Of a stretch of 64,000 nucleotides of DNA, positions 55,531-63,250 are shown one piece after another. A program made the translations under genes and the position numbers. The notes under the pieces are model-generated. The model ran no database searches, had not been told where the DNA came from, and saw only the letters and a program-made list of their open reading frames with translations. Location: positions 1-64,000 of the forward strand of contig NZ_FMZS01000009.1 in the NCBI RefSeq assembly GCF_900101265.1, given 5' to 3'. The stretch comes from Massilia sp. PDC64. Its GTDB lineage: Bacteria; Pseudomonadota; Gammaproteobacteria; Burkholderiales; Burkholderiaceae_D. Numbering within the stretch: the stretch's first letter is position 1; the number at the start of each line of letters is the position of its first letter.

Positions 55531-55848
55531 ATGAGTATCCCACCCGACATCGACAACGCGGTCGACGAACTTGCCGACCTGTTCCACCTGCTGGGCGACC
55601 CCACGCGGTTGCGGATCGTGCTTGCGTGCCTCGCGCAGCCGATCGCCGTGGGCGACATCGCCGGCGCGTTGAACCTGTCCAGTTCGCTGGTCAGCCACCA
55701 CCTGCGCCTGCTGCGCGCGGCCCGCATCGTCAAGGCGGAGCGCCAGGGCAAGCAGGTGTTCTATGCGGCCGCCGATGCCCACATCAGCGGCCTGCTATCC
55801 AACATGTTCGAGCACATCGCCGAACCTACCACTGGACTGGACGCATGA
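55531..55848 (+). CDS. ArsR/SmtB-family zinc-type metalloregulator
   Basis: The 105-residue winged-helix repressor has a recognition helix N-L-S-S-S-L-V-S-H-H-L-R-L-L. The C-terminal helix shows D-A-H, then H 13 and E 16 residues after the Asp. This matches the alpha-5 site of CzrA with Glu in place of the last His, so it should sense Zn, Co or Ni. No alpha-3 Cys box is present. Its stop overlaps the ATG of the efflux gene (ATGA, 55845), and an operator-like repeat lies upstream. Confidence 0.88.
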   Translation: MSIPPDIDNAVDELADLFHLLGDPTRLRIVLACLAQPIAVGDIAGALNLSSSLVSHHLRLLRAARIVKAERQGKQVFYAAADAHISGLLSNMFEHIAEPTTGLDA

Positions 55849-56858
55849 GTCACTCCCATTCCCACGGCCATGGACATGGCCATCACCACCACCATCACCC
55901 GGCGCCGGAAGGCAACGGCCGCGCGTTCGGCATCGCCATCGGCCTGAACACCGCGTTCGTCGCCATCGAATTCATCTACGGCTTCATCGCCAACTCGACG
56001 GCGCTGATGGCCGACGCCGGCCACAACCTGTCCGACGTGCTGGGCCTCGGCCTCGCCTGGGGCGCCGCGCTGCTGACGAAGAGCGCGCCCACGCGCCGCT
56101 TCACGTACGGCATGCGTGGCACGACCATCCTCGCCGCCCTCGCCAACGCCCTGCTGCTGATGGTCGCGTGCGGCGCCATCGCGTGGGAAGCCGTGCACCG
56201 CTTCGCCCATCCGGAACCGGTGGCCGGCACGACGGTGTCGATCGTCGCCCTCGTCGGCGTGCTGATCAACGGCTTCTCGGCCTGGCTGTTCGTGGCCGGC
56301 AGCAAGGACGACATCAACGTGCGCGGCGCCTACCAGCACATGGCGGCGGATGCGCTGCTGTCGCTGGGCGTCGTCATCTCCGGCGTCGTGATCATCTACA
56401 CGGGCTGGTCGTGGCTCGACCCGGTCGTCAGCCTCGTGCTCGTCGTCGTGATCGTCGTGGGCACGTGGTCGCTGCTGAAGGAATCGATCCAGATGGTGCT
56501 GGCGGGCGTGCCGGCCAGCGTCGACGCGAAGGCCGTGACGGCCTTCCTGGCCGCGCAGCCCGGCGTGACCGAAGTGCACGACGTCCACATCTGGGCGATG
56601 AGCACGACGGAGACGGCCCTCACGGCGCACCTCGTCATGCCGGGTGGCTATCCGGGTGATGCGACCATCGACGACATCGTCGGCCATTTGCGCGAGGATT
56701 TCGCCGTGCACCACTGTACGCTGCAGGTGGAGCAAGGGACGACCAATCACAGCAGTTGCTGCCTGCACGATGGACCGGAGACGCATGCGCACGATGACCA
56801 TGATCACGATCACGATCATGACCACGACCATCATCACGGTCACTCGCACGCGCATTGA
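55845..56858 (+). CDS. Cation diffusion facilitator (CzcD/ZitB-type metal efflux)
   Basis: This 337-residue antiporter has six membrane helices, with metal sites H-x-x-x-D pattern A-D-A-G-H-N-L-S-D in TM2 and H-M-A-A-D-A in TM5, plus a cytoplasmic C-terminal domain (EVHDVHIWAMS). Both ends are His/Asp-rich (HGHGHGHHHHHH near the start, repeated D-H at the end) and probably chelate Zn, Co or Ni. It is coupled to the metalloregulator, which should repress it in the absence of metal. Confidence 0.9.
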   Translation: MSHSHSHGHGHGHHHHHHPAPEGNGRAFGIAIGLNTAFVAIEFIYGFIANSTALMADAGHNLSDVLGLGLAWGAALLTKSAPTRRFTYGMRGTTILAALANALLLMVACGAIAWEAVHRFAHPEPVAGTTVSIVALVGVLINGFSAWLFVAGSKDDINVRGAYQHMAADALLSLGVVISGVVIIYTGWSWLDPVVSLVLVVVIVVGTWSLLKESIQMVLAGVPASVDAKAVTAFLAAQPGVTEVHDVHIWAMSTTETALTAHLVMPGGYPGDATIDDIVGHLREDFAVHHCTLQVEQGTTNHSSCCLHDGPETHAHDDHDHDHDHDHDHHHGHSHAH

Positions 56859-56860
56859 AC

Positions 56861-56889
56861 AAAAAGGCCCGCACGCAGCGGGCCTTTTT
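56861..56889. terminator. Bidirectional terminator between CDF and cysK
   Basis: The stem AAAAAGGCCCGC/GCGGGCCTTTTT with a 5-base loop is flanked by A and T runs. It lies between two convergent genes, 3 and 17 bases from their stop codons. Confidence 0.9.
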
Positions 56890-56905
56890 CATATGGAAAG
56901 CCTGA

Positions 56906-57838
56906 TCAGCCGGCCAGGTTCGCGAACAACGCCGTACTGAGATAGCGTTCGCCGAAGGACGGAATGATCGTCACGATCAGCTTGCCCGCATTCTCCGGCC
57001 GTTTGGCGACCTGGATCGCGGCCCACAACGCGGCGCCGGACGAGATGCCGACCAGCAGCCCCTCCTCGCGCGCAGCGGCACGGGCCGTCTCGAAGGCATC
57101 CTCGTTCTTGACGGTGATGACTTCGTCGTAGGCCTTCGTGTTCAGCACGTCCGGAATGAAACCGGCGCCGATGCCCTGGATCGGGTGCGGACCCTTGGTG
57201 CCCTTCGACAGGATCGGCGACGCTTCCGGTTCCACGGCGATGGCCTGGAACGATGCCTTGCGTGCCTTGATCACTTCGGCCACGCCCGTGATCGTGCCGC
57301 CCGTGCCGACGCCGGCCACGAGGATGTCGACCTTGCCGTCGGTGTCGCGCCAGATTTCCTCGGCCGTCGTGCGGCGGTGGACTTCCGGGTTGGCGGGGTT
57401 GTTGAACTGCTGCGGCATGAAGCAGTTCGGGTCGGAGGCGACGATTTCCTCGGCGCGGCGGATGGCGCCCAGCATGCCTTCCGGCCCCGCCGTGAGCACC
57501 AGTTCGGCACCGTAGGCGCGCAGCAGCATGCGCCGTTCGTTGCTCATCGTTTCCGGCATGACGAGGCGGCAGCGGTAGCCGCGCGCCGCGCACACCATCG
57601 CCAGCGCGATACCCGTGTTGCCGCTGGTGGGTTCGACGATGACGGTGTTCGGGCCGATCTTGCCGGCCTGCTCGGCCGCTTCGATCATGGCCCAGCCGAT
57701 CCGGTCCTTCACGCTGTGGGCCGGATTGTAGAACTCGAGCTTGGCGGTGACCTCCGCGCCGGCGCCCTGCGCCAGGCGGCGGATCCGCACCAAGGGGGTA
57801 TTGCCGATCAGTTCCGTGACGTCGTTCGCGATGCGCAT
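56906..57838 (-). CDS. cysK: Cysteine synthase
   Basis: The 310-residue PLP enzyme has K44 in N-P-A-H-S-V-K-D-R, the substrate loop T-S-G-N-T-G and the phosphate cup G-T-G-G-T-I-T-G. It joins sulfide with O-acetylserine to form cysteine. CysK is favoured over CysM from the pattern and length, but the two are hard to separate by eye. Confidence 0.9.
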   Translation of the reverse strand: MRIANDVTELIGNTPLVRIRRLAQGAGAEVTAKLEFYNPAHSVKDRIGWAMIEAAEQAGKIGPNTVIVEPTSGNTGIALAMVCAARGYRCRLVMPETMSNERRMLLRAYGAELVLTAGPEGMLGAIRRAEEIVASDPNCFMPQQFNNPANPEVHRRTTAEEIWRDTDGKVDILVAGVGTGGTITGVAEVIKARKASFQAIAVEPEASPILSKGTKGPHPIQGIGAGFIPDVLNTKAYDEVITVKNEDAFETARAAAREEGLLVGISSGAALWAAIQVAKRPENAGKLIVTIIPSFGERYLSTALFANLAG

Positions 57839-57866
57839 GCAGTCCTCCCGGTTGAGTAAATTGGAC

Positions 57867-58409
57867 TTACTTGACCTTCAACAGTTCCACGTCGAAGATC
57901 AGATCGGAATCCGGCGGAATGGAACCGCCGCCGGCGCCGCGCTTGCCGTACGCGAGTTCGCTGGGGATGATCAGGGTGCGCTTGCCGCCCACCTTCATGC
58001 CCTGCACGCCCTGCTCCCAGCCTTTGATGACCTGGCGCGCGCCGAGCTGGAACTCGAGCGGTTCGCGGCCTGCGTCCAGCGACGAGTCGAACTTGCGGCC
58101 GCGCTGCTTGGCGGCCAGCGGCTTGTAGAACCAGCCCGTGTAGTTGACGACGACCGTGCTGCCGACCATTGCCTCGGCACCCTTGCCGATCACGTGGTCG
58201 ATGACCTGCACCTTCGGCCCCTGCTGCGCTTGCGCATCGGGGGTCGGGTCGACGGGGTTGTTCGGATTGGCGGGAGTGGCCGCGTTGGCGGTGGCCTGGG
58301 CCGGGTCCTTGGGACCTTGCAGGCCGTCGCCGGCCTGCTGGGATGCGTCCTGAGCGTTGGCGGCAACAGCCGCCAACAGCAGGCTTGCTACGGCGATACG
58401 ACGGATCAT
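57867..58409 (-). CDS. FKBP-type peptidyl-prolyl isomerase, exported
   Basis: This 180-residue protein has a signal peptide (MIRRIAVASLLLAAVAANAQ), a Pro/Asn/Ala-rich linker of about 40 residues and a C-terminal FKBP domain (VVVNYTGWFY, GWEQGVQGMKVGGKRTLIIP, LAYGKRG, F-D-V-E-L-L-K). It helps fold periplasmic proteins. ATG 58409 is used because AGAGG lies just before it; a GTG 15 bases upstream is less likely. Confidence 0.9.
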   Translation of the reverse strand: MIRRIAVASLLLAAVAANAQDASQQAGDGLQGPKDPAQATANAATPANPNNPVDPTPDAQAQQGPKVQVIDHVIGKGAEAMVGSTVVVNYTGWFYKPLAAKQRGRKFDSSLDAGREPLEFQLGARQVIKGWEQGVQGMKVGGKRTLIIPSELAYGKRGAGGGSIPPDSDLIFDVELLKVK

Positions 58410-58444
58410 GGAGCCTCTTTTCACGAATCAGTAAAAAACTGATC

Positions 58445-59332
58445 CTATGATAACAAGGCCTCCTCGGGTTGCACAGCGTCGACGGACTTGGTTACAAGTG
58501 CCGGTGCAGGCACGGCATTGGCCTCCTCCGCCAGCTTGCGCAGCATGTGGCCGGCCGCGACCATGCCGAACGTCGCGGTGACGACCATGCTCGAGCCGAA
58601 GCCGGCGCAGTTCAGGCCCGTGATGCTGTTCGCGTCGACTTCGCAGGCGTCGCCGGACTCCGGGTAGCGCAGCGGTTCCATCGAGAACACGGCGTCGATG
58701 TGGTACTTGTTCTTTTCGCCGCGCGCGAAGCCGTAGCGGGCACGCAGGATCTTGCGCACTTTTTTCAGCAGCGGTTCCTGCTCGGTGCGGGCGAGGTCGC
58801 GCACTTCGATCTTCGTCGGATCGAGCTGGCCGCCGGCGCCGCCGATGACGATCAGGGGGATCGCATGCTGGCTGCAGTACGCGATCAGCGCGGCCTTGGC
58901 CTTGACGCTGTCGATCGCGTCGACGACGTAGTCGAATCGGGCCGCGCCAGGCTTGTCTGTCCCGATCATCTGCGGGATGTTGTCCGGATCGATGAAGTCT
59001 TCGACGAGCTCGACTTCGCAGTACGGATTGATGAGCGCGATGCGCTGTTTCAGCGCCTCGATCTTGGGCATGCCGACCGTGGTCGACAGGGCCTGGATCT
59101 GGCGGTTGATATTGGATTCGGCCACGTTGTCGAGGTCGATGAGCGTGAGCCGGCCGACGGCGCTGCGGGCCAGCGCTTCGACGATCCAGGAGCCGACGCC
59201 GCCGACGCCGACCACACAAACGTGCGCCGCACGGAAGCGTTCCAGTGCACGCTCGCCGTAGAGGCGGGCAATGCCGCCGAAGCGCCGATCGAAGTCGACG
59301 TCATCGAAGAGAGAGGTGGAAGTCGTAGTCAT
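58445..59332 (-). CDS. tcdA: tRNA threonylcarbamoyladenosine dehydratase
   Basis: The 295-residue E1-like enzyme has the ATP-binding loop V-G-V-G-G-V-G-S-W, N-I-N-R-Q and A-I-D-S-V. It cyclises t6A to ct6A at position 37 of tRNAs in an ATP-dependent step with a sulfur relay (CsdE/CsdA). A cysteine lies in E-S-G-D-A-C-E-V. The C-terminal 30 residues are rich in Ala and Val and variable in the family. Confidence 0.92.
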   Translation of the reverse strand: MTTTSTSLFDDVDFDRRFGGIARLYGERALERFRAAHVCVVGVGGVGSWIVEALARSAVGRLTLIDLDNVAESNINRQIQALSTTVGMPKIEALKQRIALINPYCEVELVEDFIDPDNIPQMIGTDKPGAARFDYVVDAIDSVKAKAALIAYCSQHAIPLIVIGGAGGQLDPTKIEVRDLARTEQEPLLKKVRKILRARYGFARGEKNKYHIDAVFSMEPLRYPESGDACEVDANSITGLNCAGFGSSMVVTATFGMVAAGHMLRKLAEEANAVPAPALVTKSVDAVQPEEALLS

Positions 59333-59432
59333 GATCCCTTCATTTTACCGGACGGAATGGCGCTCATTGCTCTAAAATAACTTTCAGTCAATCAAAAAAT
59401 TCTCAGTATTCTGCGTGTCCACAACAGCGATC

Positions 59433-60638
59433 ATGAACAACCTTCTTGCCGATCCCGCTCCCGATTTCGACCAGCCCGTCGCCGTCCTCAAGCATTGCCA
59501 CGGCCGCATCCGTAAGCAGCTTGCCACGCTGGAAAAACTGCTCGCACACCTGCCTGAACATGGCGCCGACGAGCAGGCGCGCCAGGCGGCCACCGCCGTG
59601 CTGAAATACTTCGACAAGGCCGCGCACCTGCACCACGAGGACGAAGAGCAGGACCTGCTGCCGATGCTGCTCGCGGTCGCCAAGGGCGAAGATGCCGCCA
59701 CCCTGCAGGCGCTCGCGCCCATGATCCTGCAGGAACACAAGGACATGGATGCGATGTGGCAAGACCTGCACGAACAGCTGACGGCCATCGCGGACGGCAG
59801 CGGCACGCAGTTGTCGGCCTCCATCGTGCGCCGCTTCGTGCAGAGCTACCACGGCCATATGGAACGCGAGGAAGGCATCGTCGCGCCGATGGCGCTGCGC
59901 CTGTTTGGTCCGGATCAGATGGCGCGCCTGGGCGGCGCGATGCGCCGGCGCCGCGGCCTCGAACAGGCGGCAACGCCGGCCGAGCCGGCGGCGTCGATCG
60001 GCGAAAAAGTCGCCGACCTGCGCAAGGATTACGGCCAGGCCCGCCTGGACGAAAGCGATGTCGCCGACGACCCGATCGACCAGTTCACGCGCTGGTTCGA
60101 GGAAGCGCTGAAGGCCGAGGTTAACGAGCCGAACGCGATGAGCCTTGCCACCGTGGGCGAGGATGGGCGGCCGACGTCGCGCATTGTTCTCGTCAAGCAA
60201 TTCGATGCGCGCGGGTTTACCTGGTACACGAATTACGACAGCCAGAAAGGCAAGCAGCTCGCCAGCAAGCCTTTTGCAGCTCTGCTATTCTTCTGGAGTG
60301 AACTTGAACGGCAAGTGCGGATCGAAGGCAGAGTCGAACGCACGAGTGCCGAGGAAAGCGATAAGTATTTCAACAGCCGGCCCTTGAAAAGCCGGCTGTC
60401 GGCGATCGCGTCCGAGCAAAGCGAACCGATCGCAAACCGTGCCGCCCTCGAGCAACACTACGAGGAAGTGGCGCGTCAATATGGCGAAGCACCGCCACGG
60501 CCACAACATTGGGGCGGTTTTCGCCTGGTGCCGGAACGGATCGAGTTCTGGCAGGGGCGGCGTTCACGCTTCCACGACCGCATTGTCTATACGCGGCAGG
60601 AAGACGGCAGCTGGACGCGGCAACGTTTGCAACCCTGA
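59433..60638 (+). CDS. pdxH: Hemerythrin domain fused to pyridoxine 5'-phosphate oxidase
   Basis: One uninterrupted frame of 401 codons encodes two domains. Residues about 10-165 form a hemerythrin-like four-helix bundle with iron ligands in LKHCHGRIRK, HLHHEDEEQD, LQEHKDMD and YHGHMEREEG. From about residue 190 (SIGEKVADLRKDYGQ) a complete PdxH follows, with R-I-V-L-V-K, Y-T-N-Y-D-S-Q-K-G, R-I-E-G and the C-terminal RFHDRIVY. PdxH oxidises PNP/PMP to PLP with FMN and O2, so a di-iron O2-binding domain could supply or sense oxygen. The linker is Ala/Pro-rich. A GTG start at 59415 is an alternative; neither has a clear ribosome site. Confidence 0.88.
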   Translation: MNNLLADPAPDFDQPVAVLKHCHGRIRKQLATLEKLLAHLPEHGADEQARQAATAVLKYFDKAAHLHHEDEEQDLLPMLLAVAKGEDAATLQALAPMILQEHKDMDAMWQDLHEQLTAIADGSGTQLSASIVRRFVQSYHGHMEREEGIVAPMALRLFGPDQMARLGGAMRRRRGLEQAATPAEPAASIGEKVADLRKDYGQARLDESDVADDPIDQFTRWFEEALKAEVNEPNAMSLATVGEDGRPTSRIVLVKQFDARGFTWYTNYDSQKGKQLASKPFAALLFFWSELERQVRIEGRVERTSAEESDKYFNSRPLKSRLSAIASEQSEPIANRAALEQHYEEVARQYGEAPPRPQHWGGFRLVPERIEFWQGRRSRFHDRIVYTRQEDGSWTRQRLQP

Positions 60639-60675
60639 CCGGTGCATCCGGCTCAGGACTAGCCGGAGAATACGC

Positions 60676-61890
60676 GTGTTCGACCAGATGAAGCTTTCCG
60701 CCTGGACTTCAGGCATTCGCAGCAAATACAACCTGCCTCTGCGCGTGGAATTGTGGAACGGGGCGCAGGTCGACCTGTCATCCGAGCAACCACGCGTGAA
60801 AATCCGGGTCCCCAACCCGGGCGGGCTGCGCTACCTCCTCGCGCCGTCGCTCGGTAACCTGGGCGAAGCCTATGTCGAAGGCGCGCTCGAGATCGAAGGA
60901 CGCGCGGCCGACATGATCCAGGTGGGTTCCGCCCTCGCGGAAACGACAGGCAAGCCGGCGCGCACGAGCCGCGTCGCCAACGCGGCCCTGCGCCTCGTCT
61001 CGCCGCACACGCGCGAGAAGGATGCCGAAGCCATCCGCTATCACTACGACGTTTCCAACGAGTTCTACAGCCTGTTCCTCGACCCGGCCATGGTGTATTC
61101 CTGCGCCTATTTCGAGAACGGCGACGAGGACCTGGCCACGGCCCAGCAAAAGAAGATCGACCACATCCTCACCAAGATCGGCGTGCAGCCGGGCCAGACG
61201 CTGCTCGACATCGGCTGCGGCTGGGGCGCGCTCGTGATCCGCGCGGCCAGCAAGTTCGGCGCGCGCTGCGTCGGCGTCACGCTGTCCGAACGCCAGTACG
61301 AGCTGGCACGCGAGCGCGTGGCGCAGGCCGGGTTGCAGGACCGTGTCGAGATCCGCTTGCAGGACTATCGCGACGTCGAGGGCCAGTTCGACCGCATCAC
61401 GAGCGTCGGCATGTTCGAGCACGTGGGCGTGGACAACCTGCCGGAATACTTCAGCCGGATCAACAGGCTGCTGGCGCCGGGCGGCGTCGTGATGAACCAC
61501 GGCATCACCACGACCGACGTCGAGCAGCGCAACAGCCCGTACGGCGGCGGCGAGTTCATCGACAAATACGTGTTCCCGCACGGCGAGCTGGCGCACCTGT
61601 CCACCGTCATCCGCACGATGCAGGAAGGCGGCCTCGAGGTCCGCGACGTGGAAAACCTGCGCCGCCACTACGCCCGCACGTGCGCGCTGTGGACGGAGAA
61701 TTTCGAGAACAACGCCGACCGTATCCGGGCAACATGCGATCCGAAGACGTTCCGCATCTGGCACGTGTACCTGGCGGGCTGCGCGTACGGCTTCGCACAC
61801 GACTGGATCAGCCTGTACCAGATCGTGTGCGGCAAGGCGGGCGAAGCGCCGGACCTGATTCCCTGGTCGCGGCGCTACATGTACCGCTAG
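60676..61890 (+). CDS. cfa: Cyclopropane-fatty-acyl-phospholipid synthase
   Basis: The 404-residue enzyme has an N-terminal lipid-binding part and a C-terminal SAM methyltransferase (L-L-D-I-G-C-G-W-G-A-L, VGVTLSERQYELA, S-V-G-M-F-E-H-V-G). It adds a methylene group from SAM to unsaturated acyl chains in the membrane. The start is GTG 60676, with GGAG eight bases upstream; ATG 60688 is the alternative. It follows the PdxH fusion by 37 bases and may share its transcript. Confidence 0.92.
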   Translation: MFDQMKLSAWTSGIRSKYNLPLRVELWNGAQVDLSSEQPRVKIRVPNPGGLRYLLAPSLGNLGEAYVEGALEIEGRAADMIQVGSALAETTGKPARTSRVANAALRLVSPHTREKDAEAIRYHYDVSNEFYSLFLDPAMVYSCAYFENGDEDLATAQQKKIDHILTKIGVQPGQTLLDIGCGWGALVIRAASKFGARCVGVTLSERQYELARERVAQAGLQDRVEIRLQDYRDVEGQFDRITSVGMFEHVGVDNLPEYFSRINRLLAPGGVVMNHGITTTDVEQRNSPYGGGEFIDKYVFPHGELAHLSTVIRTMQEGGLEVRDVENLRRHYARTCALWTENFENNADRIRATCDPKTFRIWHVYLAGCAYGFAHDWISLYQIVCGKAGEAPDLIPWSRRYMYR

Positions 61891-61892
61891 CC

Positions 61893-61980
61893 GTGATTGA
61901 TGCTCCCAGCATCAATCACTTGATGCCCCCGGCATCAATCACTTGATGCCACCGGCATCAATCACTTGACGCGGTCCGTG
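61893..61980. repeat. Hairpin plus 23-bp tandem repeats between cfa and msrA
   Basis: A perfect 12-bp inverted repeat (GTGATTGATGCT at 61893-61904, its complement at 61908-61919, 3-base loop) is followed by three copies of a 23-bp unit. The unit begins GCATCAATCACTTGATGCC and starts at 61909, 61932 and 61955. Each unit can form a TGATGCC/GGCATCA stem. The third copy overlaps the msrA stop. It probably acts as a bidirectional RNA end. Confidence 0.7.
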
Positions 61981-62501
61981 AATACCTTGCGGAACTTGGC
62001 CACCTTGGGCGCCACCACGAACGCGCAATACCCCTGCAACGGGTGCTGGGCGAAATAATTCTGGTGGTAGTCCTCGGCCTTGTACCACTGTTCGGCCGGC
62101 AGCACCTGCGTGACGATCGGCGCATCCCACACGGCGGCCATCTCCGCCATCACCTTGCGCGCCGTCGCTTCCTGTTCCGGCGACGTGAAGAAGATCACCG
62201 AGCGGTATTGCGTCCCGACGTCGTTGCCCTGGCGATTCAGGGTCGTCGGGTCGTGGATGGTGAAAAAGATTTCCAGGATGTCGCGATAGCTGATCACGTT
62301 CGGATCGAATTCCAGGCGCACCACTTCCGCGTGGCCCGTCGTGCCCGCGCACACCTGCTCATAGGTCGGCGCGGGGGTCGTGCCGCCCATATAGCCGGAT
62401 TCCACGCGGAGAATACCGCGCGCTTCCAGATAGACCGCTTCCAGGCACCAGAAACACCCGCCGCCCAGGATGGCCACTTCGGTTGCTGATTGCTGGCTCA
62501 T
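61962..62501 (-). CDS. msrA: Peptide methionine sulfoxide reductase A
   Basis: The 179-residue enzyme has the active site G-G-G-C16-F-W-C and the family segments VESGYMGG, VCAGTTGHAEVVRLEFDP and YRSVIFF. It reduces methionine S-sulfoxide in proteins with thioredoxin (trxA in this window). It is a single gene convergent with cfa, with the repeat cluster at its 3' end. Confidence 0.95.
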   Translation of the reverse strand: MSQQSATEVAILGGGCFWCLEAVYLEARGILRVESGYMGGTTPAPTYEQVCAGTTGHAEVVRLEFDPNVISYRDILEIFFTIHDPTTLNRQGNDVGTQYRSVIFFTSPEQEATARKVMAEMAAVWDAPIVTQVLPAEQWYKAEDYHQNYFAQHPLQGYCAFVVAPKVAKFRKVFTDRVK

Positions 62502-62618
62502 GCTGACTCCTCGAAGAATAAATAGTTGTCCATGGTTTCACTGTAAACGAAAGTGCGCGCCCGTGCAGGCTCGGCACCCCGTCAGAGGAAAACCCACCAT
62601 TGATGGCATAATGCGCGC

Positions 62619-63119
62619 ATGAACACCAGCTCACCTCGCGCCACCACGCGCGGTTTCGATTCCGCCCATTTTCGCCAGGCCCTGTCCCAATTCGCGACCG
62701 GTGTCACCGTCATTACGACCCGCCTCGGCGACGGCAAATTCCGCGGCCTGACCGCGTCGTCCTTCAATTCCGTGTCGCTGGAGCCGCCGCTGGTGCTGTG
62801 GAGCCTGTCGAACGTCGCCAACAGCCTGCCCATCTTCACCGGCAATTCGCATTACGTGATCAACGTGTTGTCCGCCGGACAGGAGGAGCTGGCGCGCCGG
62901 TTCTCGCGGCGCGGCCAGGATCCGTTCGAAGGCGTCGAGTACGAATTGTCGCGCACCGGCCAGCCGATCCTGAAAGGCGTGTCCGCCTGGTTCGAATGCC
63001 ACAACCGCAGCCGTTATCCGGAAGGCGACCACGTGATCTTCGTGGGCGAAGTGGAAGACTGCGCCGTGCATCCGCAGGCCGCCCTGCTGTTCCATGGCGG
63101 GCGCTTCGGCAGCACCTGA
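62619..63119 (+). CDS. Flavin reductase family protein
   Basis: The 166-residue FMN-binding protein has the HpaC/FRD pattern ALSQFATGVTVITT, GLTASSFNSVSLEPPLVL and F-E-C-H-N. It uses NAD(P)H to reduce free flavin, often for a two-component monooxygenase, but no such partner lies nearby. A CATAAT box at 62607-62612 is only seven bases before the ATG and no ribosome site is seen. That suggests a leaderless transcript or another promoter upstream. Confidence 0.85.
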   Translation: MNTSSPRATTRGFDSAHFRQALSQFATGVTVITTRLGDGKFRGLTASSFNSVSLEPPLVLWSLSNVANSLPIFTGNSHYVINVLSAGQEELARRFSRRGQDPFEGVEYELSRTGQPILKGVSAWFECHNRSRYPEGDHVIFVGEVEDCAVHPQAALLFHGGRFGST

Positions 63120-63250
63120 CCTCTGTTTGAAAAATGAAAATGCCTGTCGCAGTTTGAAAAGATGCGGCGAGGCTGGGTTTCTATAATGGCTCGACCCGGG
63201 CGGCCATCATTCGCCCGCCACATTCTTACAAAGATTGAGACAGGAGCCCC

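Noticed and set aside
61909..61980. Three 23-bp repeats considered as a mini CRISPR
   Set aside because: There are no spacers, and the units can pair with themselves as hairpins between convergent genes.
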